Origin: RDXT01 sp033762375
Lineage (GTDB): Bacteria > Bacteroidota > Bacteroidia > J057
Assembly: GCA_033762375.1 (NCBI GenBank)
Contig: JANRLQ010000026.1
Coordinates: 1-64,000, forward strand
Direction: 5' to 3'
Length of the DNA stretch: 64,000 bases
Positions 34,957-43,350 of this stretch are shown here, piece by piece. The stretch's first letter is position 1; every line of letters starts with the position of its first letter. The translations under genes were made by a program, and so were the position numbers. The notes below the pieces were generated by a model. That model had not been told where the DNA came from. It was given only the letters and a program-made list of their open reading frames with translations, and ran no database searches.

Positions 34957-35790
34957 TCAATAATTCCAGAGGTGATGCTCAAACTCAATCAGCTTTTGTC
35001 GCTGGATTTCAGCTTCTTCCAGGGTGCGGACAGGGGTGCCGCCGACATTGATGGGAAATGCCCGAAACAACCTCAGGTCAAATACTTCTGCCACGGAGCG
35101 GCACTCAGCGTCATTGGAACGGTTTTTCCACTGGGTTTGTTCCAGTTGTTCCCGGACCTCAGACCACTTAAACCGGGCCAGGACTTTTTCAGGCAAGGTA
35201 CCTGTAGGATCATGCCAGATGACTTCAAAATAATCTATCTGATGCACAAGGGAGGATCTGACCTTGTCAAATACCCAATCCTCCACCACATGTACCACCT
35301 CCTCATAAGCTGCCAGTTCTGGCTCGTAAGCTGCCACGACAGGTTCTCTCCAGGTGGCAGTATCAGGGATGGCAGGCATCTCCCATTCGCTGCCCCAGTC
35401 ATCTGCGGTGGCAGCCTCCGGCTCGCGTTCCTCCCATCCGGCCTCTTCTGCCACCAGTGCCTGATCAAAGGTCTGCATCCGGGCGCGGAGCTCAGGCCAG
35501 GCATAGGCATGATCCCAGTCCTGCGGGTCATAGCCGCGGATGCGGCCCGCCCTCACCCCGTTGATCAGGGCACTGATCATCCCCTGGGTTTCTGTATACG
35601 TCTGGCTGGGGCTATACACAGCCGTCTCGTGGTACACGAGCGGTTTATTCACTTTTTCGGTCAGCACGATCCGGTTCACGACCCGGCGTTTCCAGAACTG
35701 ATCTTCAGGGCGCACATACGCATGCTGCGCGGTGGCGGAGAAACATAGCAGGGAGATCACTCCTGTCAGGACAACTGCTTTTCCAGGCAT
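34957..35790 (-). CDS. GldN-family gliding motility / T9SS protein
   Basis: A 277-residue protein with a signal peptide (MPGKAVVLTGVISLLCFSATAQ). The body matches the GldN/PorN family: QFWKRRVVNRIVLTEKVNKP, then PLVYHETAVY, a glutamate-rich middle, VVEDWVFDKVRSSLVHQIDY, LARFKWSEVREQLEQTQWKN, and EVFDLRLFRAFPINVG. GldN forms part of the periplasmic T9SS ring with GldK. The usual gene order is gldKLMN, but no gldK, L or M is nearby, so this is probably a stand-alone paralogue (compare gldO of Flavobacterium). At about 277 residues it is shorter than typical GldN (~340). The next ATG up (35796) is equally possible. Confidence 0.8.
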   Translation of the reverse strand: MPGKAVVLTGVISLLCFSATAQHAYVRPEDQFWKRRVVNRIVLTEKVNKPLVYHETAVYSPSQTYTETQGMISALINGVRAGRIRGYDPQDWDHAYAWPELRARMQTFDQALVAEEAGWEEREPEAATADDWGSEWEMPAIPDTATWREPVVAAYEPELAAYEEVVHVVEDWVFDKVRSSLVHQIDYFEVIWHDPTGTLPEKVLARFKWSEVREQLEQTQWKNRSNDAECRSVAEVFDLRLFRAFPINVGGTPVRTLEEAEIQRQKLIEFEHHLWNY

Positions 35791-36014
35791 AAGCATAATG
35801 GTTGGTTAAAAAGCGGTTCAGATAGGAAGAAATCACTGCATGCGGTTCATTTTTTACTGTACAAAACGGCAGGTGTTTCCTGATTATTGAGCAGGAGCGG
35901 GTAAGGCAATAATAAATCAGCCACGACGTTTGGAATGCTATTTTTCCTGTGATTTATCTGTATCTTTTTTCCCGCTCCTGCATTACTTATCTACCAAACG
36001 GCAGGAAAACAGCA

Positions 36015-36599
36015 TTGAGACCCATCAGAAAAACCCTGACCCCGGATGAGCTCCGGTCTGAGCACCGCCTCGTGGAGGCGGCGCAGCAGAACCCCCGGCA
36101 CTTCTCAGCACTGTACGAGCGGTACTATGATGCTGTGTATCTGTTTATTTACAAACGGCTGCATGAGGAAGAAATCGCTGGTGACCTGACCGCTGATGTG
36201 TTTATCAAAGCACTGCACCACTTACCGAAGTACCGGTTCCAGGGCGTACCCTTCTCCGCATGGTTGTTCCGGATTGCCTCCAATGAGGTGAACCAGTACT
36301 TCCGCCATAACCAGCGGCAGCGGCACGTGAGCCTGGAGCGGATTCAACTCGGTCATCTTATAGAGGAAATCGAGGAACAGGTCTCAGAGGACAGCATCCG
36401 GCAGGTGCTTGACCTTATTCAGACCTTGCCCCCGGATGACCTCCAGCTGATTGAGCTTCGTTTTTTTGAACAACTGTCCTACAAAGAGATCGGCCTGATC
36501 TGTCACATGACCGAAAACAATGCCAAGGTACGGGTCTATCGCCTGCTGACCCGTCTCCGCACTACCCTGGAGAAGCAGGCGCCTGTCAGAAATGTATAA
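36015..36599 (+). CDS. ECF-type RNA polymerase sigma factor
   Basis: A ~195-residue sigma-70 family factor of the extracytoplasmic-function group. Region 2 reads HFSALYERYYDAVYLFIYKR, EIAGDLTADVFIKALHHLPK and FSAWLFRIASNEVNQYFRHN. Region 4 reads LPPDDLQLIELRFFEQLSYK, IGLICHMTENNAKVRVYRLL. No ATG precedes the conserved part in frame. A TTG at 36015 with a nearby AGGAAA-like stretch is the best start, giving normal length; a GTG at 35949 would add 22 unusual residues. The stop is five bases from the ATG of the next gene, which encodes a membrane protein; the pair is one operon. The target promoters are unknown. Confidence 0.9.
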   Translation: MRPIRKTLTPDELRSEHRLVEAAQQNPRHFSALYERYYDAVYLFIYKRLHEEEIAGDLTADVFIKALHHLPKYRFQGVPFSAWLFRIASNEVNQYFRHNQRQRHVSLERIQLGHLIEEIEEQVSEDSIRQVLDLIQTLPPDDLQLIELRFFEQLSYKEIGLICHMTENNAKVRVYRLLTRLRTTLEKQAPVRNV

Positions 36600-36604
36600 T
36601 TCAG

Positions 36605-37963
36605 ATGAGTCAGTACCATATACATATTGACCCCAAACTTCCTGATTCCGACAAAATCAGGCAGTACAAAAACTTTGAGACGGTGTACACGCAGTACCAA
36701 GCGGCGCACCGCCTGTCGTTCTGGCGCAACCTCTACCGCAATCCCCGGTATTTTGCAGCATTGGTTGCTGTCGGTGCCGTAGGCTGGCTGGTCTATGAAG
36801 CTTCGCTGGAACCTCCTCAGGCACAGCTGCCTCAGGCCGCAGCCACCCCGGCCGTTTTTCCGGCCCGTCTGCCTGACCCGCAACTGACCTCGCTCACGGA
36901 CACCCGTTGGGTGGACATCACGCCCGGACTGCAATTGCAGGCAACCCCGGATGCTTTTGGTATACAACCTGGTACCCCCTTCCAGTTGGAGGTGGTGTGG
37001 ACCCAGGCACCAGCCGCCCAGTACCTTACGGGGCTTCCCCTTCAGCACGTGATAGCCGATGCCGGGATACTCCGTGTACAAGCTCGCCTGGGTGACAGCC
37101 TTCTGCCCCTCCGGCCCGGACAGTTCCTGACACTCCGCCGGACTGCACCTGCTGACGCACCGGTACTGAACTTGCTGCGGCTGGAGCATGACTCCCTATG
37201 GGTGAACTTAGCGCAGGACATCTCGCGCAATTGCCCTGAGCCAGACCAGCCGGCAGCCCCCCCGCACACTGCAGAGTCACCTGCACCTGAGGTCGTCCCC
37301 CCGCCTGCCCGTCCCTTTGGGGTACAGGTACGGAACGCAGCAGACTTCCCGGAGTTTGCCGGGTATGCTCGTGTGTACTGGGCTTGGGTACCCGGGCCCG
37401 GGTCTGCAGATCCATGGCAGGAAGGGCTGATCGGGGACAAATCCTGGGAGCAGGTCCGGGTCCGGCGCAAGGGCGATCTGTTTGAACTCATGTTTACCCG
37501 GCAGGCAGGAGCCGGCGTGGAGATTAAACGGGTGCTGGCCAGGCCACTCTTTGAGGCCCGGACCGAGGCCGAAGCCAATCAGCTCTATCAGGCGCAACTC
37601 CGGGATTGGGAAAGGGCTGCCTCCAGCCGGGTCGCCGCACAAGCACCCAAGCCTGCCCCCGCTCCTACCCCGGCTCCTGCAGCTACCTGCACTGAGCGTT
37701 ACCTTATCCGCAGCAGCAACTGGCACCTACTCGGACAGGCCACAGATGCTCCCCCGGCACTTGCCACCGGCCTCATACGCATGTACGAGCCTGCTACCCG
37801 GAGATGGACCCCCCTCAGCACGGTCCCAGACAGCGTCGGGCCGGGACAGATCGTCCTGAGTCCTGGTCTGGACGGCTTCATACAAATCAGTACACAACAT
37901 CAGCACAACAGGGTATCCCCAGACTCCCTGGCAGCCTGGCTCGCCCTTGTCAGATTACAGTGA
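36605..37963 (+). CDS. Membrane protein cotranscribed with ECF sigma factor, possible anti-sigma-like partner
   Basis: A 452-residue protein with a cytoplasmic N-tail of about 48 residues (MSQYHIHIDPKLPDSDKIRQ), one transmembrane helix at about 50-65 and a long extracytoplasmic part. The outer part has proline/alanine-rich linkers at about 220-240 and 345-360 and beta-type segments. I know no family for it. The position directly after the sigma gene and the single-helix topology with a short cytosolic tail are those of an anti-sigma factor, but no zinc-binding HxxxCxxC motif is seen. The function is therefore inference from context. A strong terminator follows. Confidence 0.75.
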   Translation: MSQYHIHIDPKLPDSDKIRQYKNFETVYTQYQAAHRLSFWRNLYRNPRYFAALVAVGAVGWLVYEASLEPPQAQLPQAAATPAVFPARLPDPQLTSLTDTRWVDITPGLQLQATPDAFGIQPGTPFQLEVVWTQAPAAQYLTGLPLQHVIADAGILRVQARLGDSLLPLRPGQFLTLRRTAPADAPVLNLLRLEHDSLWVNLAQDISRNCPEPDQPAAPPHTAESPAPEVVPPPARPFGVQVRNAADFPEFAGYARVYWAWVPGPGSADPWQEGLIGDKSWEQVRVRRKGDLFELMFTRQAGAGVEIKRVLARPLFEARTEAEANQLYQAQLRDWERAASSRVAAQAPKPAPAPTPAPAATCTERYLIRSSNWHLLGQATDAPPALATGLIRMYEPATRRWTPLSTVPDSVGPGQIVLSPGLDGFIQISTQHQHNRVSPDSLAAWLALVRLQ

Positions 37964-38009
37964 TTTTGTCGGGTCTGGCACCCAACCTGCAGCCCTGCGC
38001 TGCGTATCT

Positions 38010-38047
38010 TACCTCATGCTCCCCCTGGTGGAGCATGAGGTATTTTT
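38010..38047 (+). terminator. Rho-independent terminator
   Basis: A perfect 13-bp stem (38010-38022 with 38030-38042, loop 7 nt) runs into five T residues. It ends the sigma factor/membrane protein operon. Confidence 0.85.
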
Positions 38048-38070
38048 ACGCATTCTGACCTGATACCTAT

Positions 38071-38592
38071 ATGTACTTTCTGATCCTCGCCGGATGGCTC
38101 TCCCTCACCACAGTACCCGCCTCCCCTGCGGCTGAGCCTGTACAATGGGTTTCACTGCCTGAGGCCGTACGACTGTCCCAGCAGGACGGCAAAAAAATTT
38201 TTATAGACTTTTATACCGACTGGTGCGGGTGGTGTAAGCGCATGGACCGGGATACGTATGCCCAGCCGGAGGTAGCCGCCTATCTCAACACTCACTACCA
38301 CGCCGTAAAGTTTAATGCCGAAAAACCTGGTGACATTGTCCTGGATGGTGTTACCTATGGATTTTTGGGCCAGCCCGGCAAAGGGGGCATCCACGAGATT
38401 GCCTACAAGCTCATGAACGGCCAACCTTCATATCCTACCTCTGTATTTCTGGAACCAGACGGGAACCTGATCACCCGGGTACCCGGATACCTGACCGGTC
38501 CGGATTTTATGCCCATCCTGCACTTTATCGGCGAAAACCACTACCAAAAACAAACCTGGGACACATTCATGCAGTCGTGGCAGCAGCCTTGA
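38071..38592 (+). CDS. Thioredoxin-family protein, exported
   Basis: A 173-residue thioredoxin-fold protein. Residues 1-20 are a signal peptide (MYFLILAGWLSLTTVPASPA). The active-site motif is WCGWC, giving Cys52 and Cys55, in the context KKIFIDFYTDWCGWCKRMDR. Further family marks are TYAQPEVAAYLNTHYHAVKF and PSYPTSVFLEPDGNLITRVP with the cis-Pro (YPT). It resembles the thioredoxin_7/DsbD-gamma-like group and should act as a periplasmic disulfide reductase or isomerase. The partner is unknown. A terminator follows immediately, so it is transcribed alone. Confidence 0.9.
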   Translation: MYFLILAGWLSLTTVPASPAAEPVQWVSLPEAVRLSQQDGKKIFIDFYTDWCGWCKRMDRDTYAQPEVAAYLNTHYHAVKFNAEKPGDIVLDGVTYGFLGQPGKGGIHEIAYKLMNGQPSYPTSVFLEPDGNLITRVPGYLTGPDFMPILHFIGENHYQKQTWDTFMQSWQQP

Positions 38593-38594
38593 AG

Positions 38595-38624
38595 CAGGTG
38601 TGCCGTTATGGCAGCCTGTTTTTT
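38595..38624 (+). terminator. Rho-independent terminator
   Basis: A 9-bp stem with one bulge (38595-38604 with 38610-38618, loop 5 nt) is followed by six T residues, just after the thioredoxin gene. Confidence 0.7.
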
Positions 38625-38726
38625 CAGGAAATATGTCAGCTTGGCAATGGCACATCTTATGCTGCATGATGGGTAACAACACCGGCCAGACCGGTGTAGG
38701 CACGTCAGTAAGCAGGATTCAGACAC

Positions 38727-39353
38727 ATGGACGAGCAGCAGCAAAACGAAACGCACACAATGCCAGAACAACCCGAGGTAATGCCCCAGGAGCCTGATAC
38801 CCAGACAGAAGCAATGGCAGAAGATATGCCCCCTGACCACGAGCCCATCCTGGAGAGCGAGGCTGGAAACCTGGAAGATGCCATGCGGATCATTGCCAAA
38901 CTTCAGGTAGAACTACGGGAAGCCCGGCAGGAAACCGCCCAGCAGCAAGACCTCTACGTACGGCTGAATGCTGATTTTGCCAATTTCCGCAGACGCAAGG
39001 AAAAAGAAGCCCTGGACATGATCCAGCAGGCCAACCGGGATCTGATTCTCCAGCTTCTGCCCATCCTCGACAATTTTGACCGGACCCTGGATGCCATCGA
39101 AAAAACTGACAATCTGTCAGCCATTAAAGAAGGTATAGCCCTCGTCAATCATAACCTGCTCCGCCAGTTTCAGAAAGCCGGTTTGGAGCGTATTGAGAGC
39201 AAAGGTCAGCCGTTTGATGCCAACCTGCATGAGGCGGTCACCAGCGTACCAGTGGCCGATGATCAGAAAGGTCTGGTCGTTGATGAGGCCGAAACCGGCT
39301 ACAAACTGAAAGAAAAAGTCATACGATTCGCTAAAGTGATCGTAGGAGAATAA
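38727..39353 (+). CDS. grpE: Nucleotide exchange factor GrpE
   Basis: A 208-residue GrpE, which releases ADP from DnaK and so drives its chaperone cycle. The first ~50 residues are disordered and acidic (Gln, Glu, Pro-rich). A long coiled coil follows (about 50-110: AKLQVELREARQETAQQQDL and LNADFANFRRRKEKEALDMI). The C-terminal beta domain contains QFQKAGLERIESKGQPFDAN, HEAVTSVPV, ETGYKLKEKVIRFAKVIVGE. Cytoplasmic. dnaJ starts five bases after its stop, forming a grpE-dnaJ operon; dnaK and hrcA are not in this window. No CIRCE heat-shock element was seen upstream. Confidence 0.97.
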   Translation: MDEQQQNETHTMPEQPEVMPQEPDTQTEAMAEDMPPDHEPILESEAGNLEDAMRIIAKLQVELREARQETAQQQDLYVRLNADFANFRRRKEKEALDMIQQANRDLILQLLPILDNFDRTLDAIEKTDNLSAIKEGIALVNHNLLRQFQKAGLERIESKGQPFDANLHEAVTSVPVADDQKGLVVDEAETGYKLKEKVIRFAKVIVGE

Positions 39354-39358
39354 CCGTT

Positions 39359-40513
39359 ATGGCAAAACGCGATTATTATGAAGTATTGGGCGTATCCCGC
39401 ACCGCTTCACCGGATGAGCTGAAAAAAGCCTTCCGAAAACTCGCCGTGCAGTATCACCCGGACAAAAATCCTGGAAACGCTGAGGCCGAGGCCAAATTTA
39501 AGGAAGTGGCTGAAGCCTACGAGGTACTCAGCGATGAGCAGAAAAAAGCTGCTTATGATCGTTTTGGGCATGCCGGCGTAGGTTCGTCCGCAGCCAGCGG
39601 CGGAGCCGGATACGGCGCCTATGAGGATCTGTTCAGCCAGTTCAGCGACATTTTTGGGAGCGACATCTTCGGACGCAGCGGTAGCGGTGGCCGCAGGACC
39701 CGTCGTACCGGGCAGCGGGGCGCTGACATGCGCATCAAGCTCTCCCTCACCCTGGAGCAAATCGCTTCCGGCGTCGAGAAAAAAATCAAACTCAACCGCA
39801 TGACCGCCTGCGAGGCGTGCAGCGGTACCGGTGCCGAAAACGGCACCTCCTTCAATACCTGCCCCACTTGTCAGGGCATGGGCGAGATCCGGCAGCAGGC
39901 CGGTGGTGGATTTTTCCAGCAGATAGTCGTATCTACCTGTCCTACCTGCCAGGGCGAAGGCAAAATTGTCGCCCGCGGATGTCAGGTCTGCGACGCCAGA
40001 GGCCGCACAGAAAAAGAAGATACCATCTCCATCAAAATTCCCGCCGGTGTCGAGCGCAACATGAACCTCAGCGTCCGCGGCAAAGGCCATGCAGGCCTGC
40101 GGGGCGGCCCGTCCGGAGACCTGATCGTCGAGATCGAGGAACTCCCACATGAGCAGTTTGAGCGGGACGGAGACAACCTTATCCACCAGCTGTTTATCAG
40201 CTTCCCGGATGCCGCCCTCGGCACCAATGTGGACGTACCTACCCTCAGCGGCAAAGTCCGGATCAAAATTGACCCCGGTACCCAGCCCGGCAAGGTATTC
40301 CGCATCAAAGGCAAGGGCCTGCCCAATATTAATGGCTACGGTGCCGGACACCTCCTCGTACACCTCAACGTCTGGACGCCGGAGAACCTCACCGCCGAGG
40401 AGCGCCGTATCCTCGCCAAACTCAAAGACTCCGACAACTTCCACCCGCGGCCTACTGCCGAGCAGAAAGGATTTTTCTCCAAAATCCGGGAGTTTTTCAA
40501 CCAAAACGACTGA
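39359..40513 (+). CDS. dnaJ: Chaperone protein DnaJ
   Basis: A 384-residue type I Hsp40 that delivers substrates to DnaK and stimulates its ATPase. The J domain (1-70) contains YHPDKNPG with the essential HPD. A Gly/Ser-rich linker follows, then the zinc-binding region with four CxxC units: CEACSGTG, CPTCQGMG, CPTCQGEG and CQVCDARG. The last departs from CxxCxGxG but keeps both cysteines. The substrate-binding C-terminal domains follow (VERNMNLSVRGKGHAGLRGG, VDVPTLSGKVRIKIDPGTQP). Length is normal. It is cotranscribed with grpE and followed by a terminator. Confidence 0.98.
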   Translation: MAKRDYYEVLGVSRTASPDELKKAFRKLAVQYHPDKNPGNAEAEAKFKEVAEAYEVLSDEQKKAAYDRFGHAGVGSSAASGGAGYGAYEDLFSQFSDIFGSDIFGRSGSGGRRTRRTGQRGADMRIKLSLTLEQIASGVEKKIKLNRMTACEACSGTGAENGTSFNTCPTCQGMGEIRQQAGGGFFQQIVVSTCPTCQGEGKIVARGCQVCDARGRTEKEDTISIKIPAGVERNMNLSVRGKGHAGLRGGPSGDLIVEIEELPHEQFERDGDNLIHQLFISFPDAALGTNVDVPTLSGKVRIKIDPGTQPGKVFRIKGKGLPNINGYGAGHLLVHLNVWTPENLTAEERRILAKLKDSDNFHPRPTAEQKGFFSKIREFFNQND

Positions 40514-40537
40514 TCATAAGATAGCAGATATGCTTAG

Positions 40538-40569
40538 CAGGCGGGTCATACGACTCGCCTGTTCTTTTA
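40538..40569 (+). terminator. Rho-independent terminator
   Basis: A 10-bp stem (40538-40547 with 40552-40561, one G-U pair, loop 4 nt) leads into a T-rich stretch, ending the grpE-dnaJ operon. Confidence 0.7.
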
Positions 40570-40632
40570 TATGGCAGGCTGTTGCCATTCTCCCGCGCAT
40601 CGCCTATCTTGTTGCCTCAACCTGATCCAGCC

Positions 40633-40932
40633 ATGCCACCCGCTGCCCGCCTGACCGACATGCACACCTGCCCGATGCAGACTCCGGGCTTACCTCCGAT
40701 CCCCCACGTTGGCGGCCCCATCATAGGCCCCGGCATCCCTACGGTGCTCATTGGCGGCATGCCTGCGGCTACCCTCGGAGACAGCTGCGTATGCGTGGGG
40801 CCCCCCGATAGCATTATCAAAGGTTCTGCGACCGTGATGATCGGCGGCAAACCCGCAGCCCGTATGGGTGACTCCACAGCCCACGGCGGCAGCATTGTCC
40901 TGGGATGTCCGACCGTCATGATCGGAGGATAA
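40633..40932 (+). CDS. PAAR-domain protein
   Basis: A 99-residue PAAR-repeat protein. It begins MPPAARLTDMHTCPMQTPG and consists of a glycine-rich repeated beta pattern: IPTVLIGGMPAATLGDSCVC, ATVMIGGKPAARMGDSTAHG, PTVMIGG. Cysteines and histidines (HTCPM, DSCVCVG, HGGS, LGC) can bind the metal that stabilises the tip. PAAR proteins sharpen the tip of the VgrG spike in type VI or related contractile injection systems and often carry toxins. Here the domain stands alone with no toxin fusion, and no VgrG, Hcp or sheath genes are in the window. The ATG at 40633 is chosen over one 17 residues upstream. Confidence 0.9.
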   Translation: MPPAARLTDMHTCPMQTPGLPPIPHVGGPIIGPGIPTVLIGGMPAATLGDSCVCVGPPDSIIKGSATVMIGGKPAARMGDSTAHGGSIVLGCPTVMIGG

Positions 40933-40984
40933 TCCCCTCATTATCAAACTTATGATTTTAAGGGCGTGCCCCCGGCTGCCCTGA

Positions 40985-41110
40985 TCGGGGCCGGGGTCGG
41001 TGTCCTGCGGGGTTCGCTGCGCTCCGTCCTCCGCTACGCTGCGGACCGCTCCCTGCGGTCGCGCCCTCCGGCCCCCTCACGCAACCGCCACAGCCACCGC
41101 TGTGGCCAGC
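40985..41110. repeat. GC-rich run of short inverted repeats
   Basis: The gap between the PAAR gene and murA is rich in short hairpins: a 6-bp stem around GACCGC...GCGGTC (41044-41060) and an 8-bp stem GCCACAGC...GCTGTGGC (41087-41106). The sequence is rich in CCTCCG, CGCTGCG and similar steps. It resembles dispersed intergenic GC-rich repeats, but no second copy was noticed in this window. Confidence 0.35.
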
Positions 41111-41172
41111 CCTCAAAAAAGTATGCGGGAGCCTCACCGGCCCCCGCACCTGTATCCTGATCGGCATACGCC

Positions 41173-42489
41173 TTATGATTCTTTGTGCCGGACGATCCTG
41201 GCTCCCAGCGGATTGAGGCGATCCTCGATATGCTGATAACCCCGGTCTATCTGCTCGATATTGTAGATACGGGATACCCCCTCAGCAGACATGGCTGCGA
41301 TGAGCAGCGCCACCCCTGCCCGGATATCCGGACTGGTCATCGAGATAGCCCGCAGCGGTTGCCGGCGTGCCAGCCCGATCACGGAGGCACGGTGCGGATC
41401 GCAGAGGATGATCTGAGCCCCCATATCTATCAGCTTGTCCACAAAAAAGAGACGGCTCTCAAACATCTTCTGATGGATCAGCGCAGAGCCTTTACATTGA
41501 GTCGCCAGCACCAGTACGATACTCAGCAGGTCCGGCGTGAAGCCCGGCCAGGGGTGATCCGATACGGTCAGGATACTCCCGTCAATAAAGGTATCTATCT
41601 CACACACCTCCTGCGCATATACGATGAGGTCATTGCCTTTGACTTCCAGGTTCACCCCCAGGCGCTGAAAAGTGCTGGGGATAATACCGAGCTGGTGCAC
41701 ATCCGCATCGCGGATGATGAGCTCTCCCTGGGTCATGGCAGCCATACCAATAAAACTGCCGACCTCGATCATGTCAGCCAGCAGGCGATGATCCGTCCCG
41801 CCGAGGCTGTCCACCCCTTCGATGGTGAGCAGGTTAGAACCGATGCCGGAGATGCGGGCCCCCATGCGGTTGAGCATGCTGCAGAGCTGCTGCAGATATG
41901 GCTCACAGGCAGCGTGATAGATCGTGGTGGTGCCCTGAGCGAGGACCGCAGCCATGACAATATTGGCGGTGCCTGTCACAGATGCTTCGTCCAGCAGCAT
42001 ATAGGTGCCCCGGAGGCGGCCCTGGGCCTGCACCCGGTATATACCGATAGTTTCATCATACTCAAACTGAGCACCGAGCTGCTGAAACCCCCAGAAGTGG
42101 GTATCCAGCCGACGGCGACCGATTTTGTCACCACCAGGTTTGGGGATATACGCAAATCCAAACCGCGCCAGCAGCGGACCGACCAGCATGATGGAGCCCC
42201 GGAGCTTACGGGCCTGCTGCCAGAAGGAGCCTGAGCGGAGATAATCCAGGTTGATGTCCCGTGCCTCAAAGGTATAGGTTTCCGGCCCGTCCCGACGGAC
42301 TATCACCCCCAGCGAGCGCAGGATCTCAATCAGGTGGTTTACATCCACGATGTCCGGCACATGCGAGATCGTAATAGGCTCTGGGGTGAGCAGTACGGCA
42401 CTGATGATCTGCAGGGCTTCGTTTTTAGCGCCCTGGGGGGTGATTTCGCCGCGGAGCTGATGTCCGCCTGTTACTTCAAAAAACTCCAT
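41173..42489 (-). CDS. murA: UDP-N-acetylglucosamine 1-carboxyvinyltransferase MurA
   Basis: A 438-residue MurA, which transfers enolpyruvate from PEP to UDP-GlcNAc in the first committed step of peptidoglycan synthesis. The N-terminal motif is QGAKNEALQIISAVLL with Lys22. The active-site loop reads PKPGGDKIGRRRLDTHFWG. In Escherichia coli this is PGGCTIGARPVDLH, so Asp121 stands where Cys115 normally attacks PEP. Other residues are kept (IGRRR arginines, FTPDLLSI with Asp, DIRAG with Arg). Enzymes with Asp here are active but resist fosfomycin, as known for Mycobacterium. The stop of DUF4290 lies one base upstream of this start. Confidence 0.97.
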   Translation of the reverse strand: MEFFEVTGGHQLRGEITPQGAKNEALQIISAVLLTPEPITISHVPDIVDVNHLIEILRSLGVIVRRDGPETYTFEARDINLDYLRSGSFWQQARKLRGSIMLVGPLLARFGFAYIPKPGGDKIGRRRLDTHFWGFQQLGAQFEYDETIGIYRVQAQGRLRGTYMLLDEASVTGTANIVMAAVLAQGTTTIYHAACEPYLQQLCSMLNRMGARISGIGSNLLTIEGVDSLGGTDHRLLADMIEVGSFIGMAAMTQGELIIRDADVHQLGIIPSTFQRLGVNLEVKGNDLIVYAQEVCEIDTFIDGSILTVSDHPWPGFTPDLLSIVLVLATQCKGSALIHQKMFESRLFFVDKLIDMGAQIILCDPHRASVIGLARRQPLRAISMTSPDIRAGVALLIAAMSAEGVSRIYNIEQIDRGYQHIEDRLNPLGARIVRHKES

Positions 42490-42490
42490 G

Positions 42491-43153
42491 TCAGTTGCGT
42501 CGGCGCTGTTTATTCCGGTTATTGTTGCGGTTTTTATTCTTGGGATTGTTACCGCTGTGCTGGCGTCGGCTGCCGGTATTGCTGCTGTTCTGAGGGAAGT
42601 TATTGCTGTATACCCGCACAAAGTTTATATCCTCCAGCCGGACTGAGAGTTTGCCCCGGGAAAGCTCCCGGATATGATCCATTATGGCGGTCTCCGGCAG
42701 ACTTTCCCGGTCAGTATTGCGGAGAAAAAGTTTCATCGCATTGGCAATCATGTTGATATACTGAGACTTTACAGGTCCCTCAGGCATCTCCACGGCCTTG
42801 GCGATCATCTTTTCCAGGTTAATCCCATACTGCCTGAAGCGAGGCACTTCCTTATAATAAGGCATGCGCTGCTCCGGTTTCTTATGGAATACTTCTGCCG
42901 AGGGAACTGGATAAGGTGCGTCTATATCAAGCTTAAAGTCGCTGGCGATGACGATTGCATCCCAGATTTTTTGCTTGAAGTCAGGTATGTCCTTCAGTTG
43001 AGGATTCAGCCAGGTGACGATTTTTACAATCTCGTTGGCGACCCTGTTGCGTTCCGTGCGGTCTCCGATGGTACAAGCATGCTCTACCAGGGCTTGCACA
43101 TTCCGCCCAAACTCACGCAGCCGCAGGGGCTGGTCAGAAATTTTATACTGCAT
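42491..43153 (-). CDS. DUF4290 domain-containing protein
   Basis: A 220-residue cytoplasmic protein of the DUF4290 family, found widely in Bacteroidota next to murA. It has the family start MQYKISDQPLRLREFGRNVQ, then HACTIGDRTERNRVANEIV, WDAIVIASDFKLDIDAPYPV, and MPYYKEVPRFRQYGINLEKM. The last ~35 residues are Asn/Arg-rich and disordered (NNPKNKNRNNNRNK), suggesting nucleic-acid contact, though the function is unknown. Gene order DUF4290-murA with one base between stop and start indicates one transcript. Confidence 0.92.
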   Translation of the reverse strand: MQYKISDQPLRLREFGRNVQALVEHACTIGDRTERNRVANEIVKIVTWLNPQLKDIPDFKQKIWDAIVIASDFKLDIDAPYPVPSAEVFHKKPEQRMPYYKEVPRFRQYGINLEKMIAKAVEMPEGPVKSQYINMIANAMKLFLRNTDRESLPETAIMDHIRELSRGKLSVRLEDINFVRVYSNNFPQNSSNTGSRRQHSGNNPKNKNRNNNRNKQRRRN

Positions 43154-43350
43154 GGAAATCTATTGTCAGTAAAGAAGGCACAGGTACATCAGGATATAGG
43201 TTTCAGGCAGCGTGATATAGTAAGCAGGTAAAAAGCTGCACTGAGGCCTGGTGCCAGTCTGGCTCATTTTGGGGCAAGATAGCGAAAAATAAGCTCATAT
43301 GTCAATGCATCTGAAAGGAATACGCAATAAATCCATCAGACCCTCCTGAC

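Noticed and set aside
39407..40504. Long open frame antisense to dnaJ
   Set aside because: A shadow of the regular DnaJ codon pattern; the product is a low-complexity Gly/Asp/Val sequence.
40633..40932. A type VI secretion locus around the PAAR gene
   Set aside because: Neighbours are dnaJ and murA; no VgrG, Hcp, sheath or effector is present in the window.
41185..42234. Open frame of about 350 codons antisense to murA
   Set aside because: It has no domain signature and lies wholly within a conserved enzyme gene.
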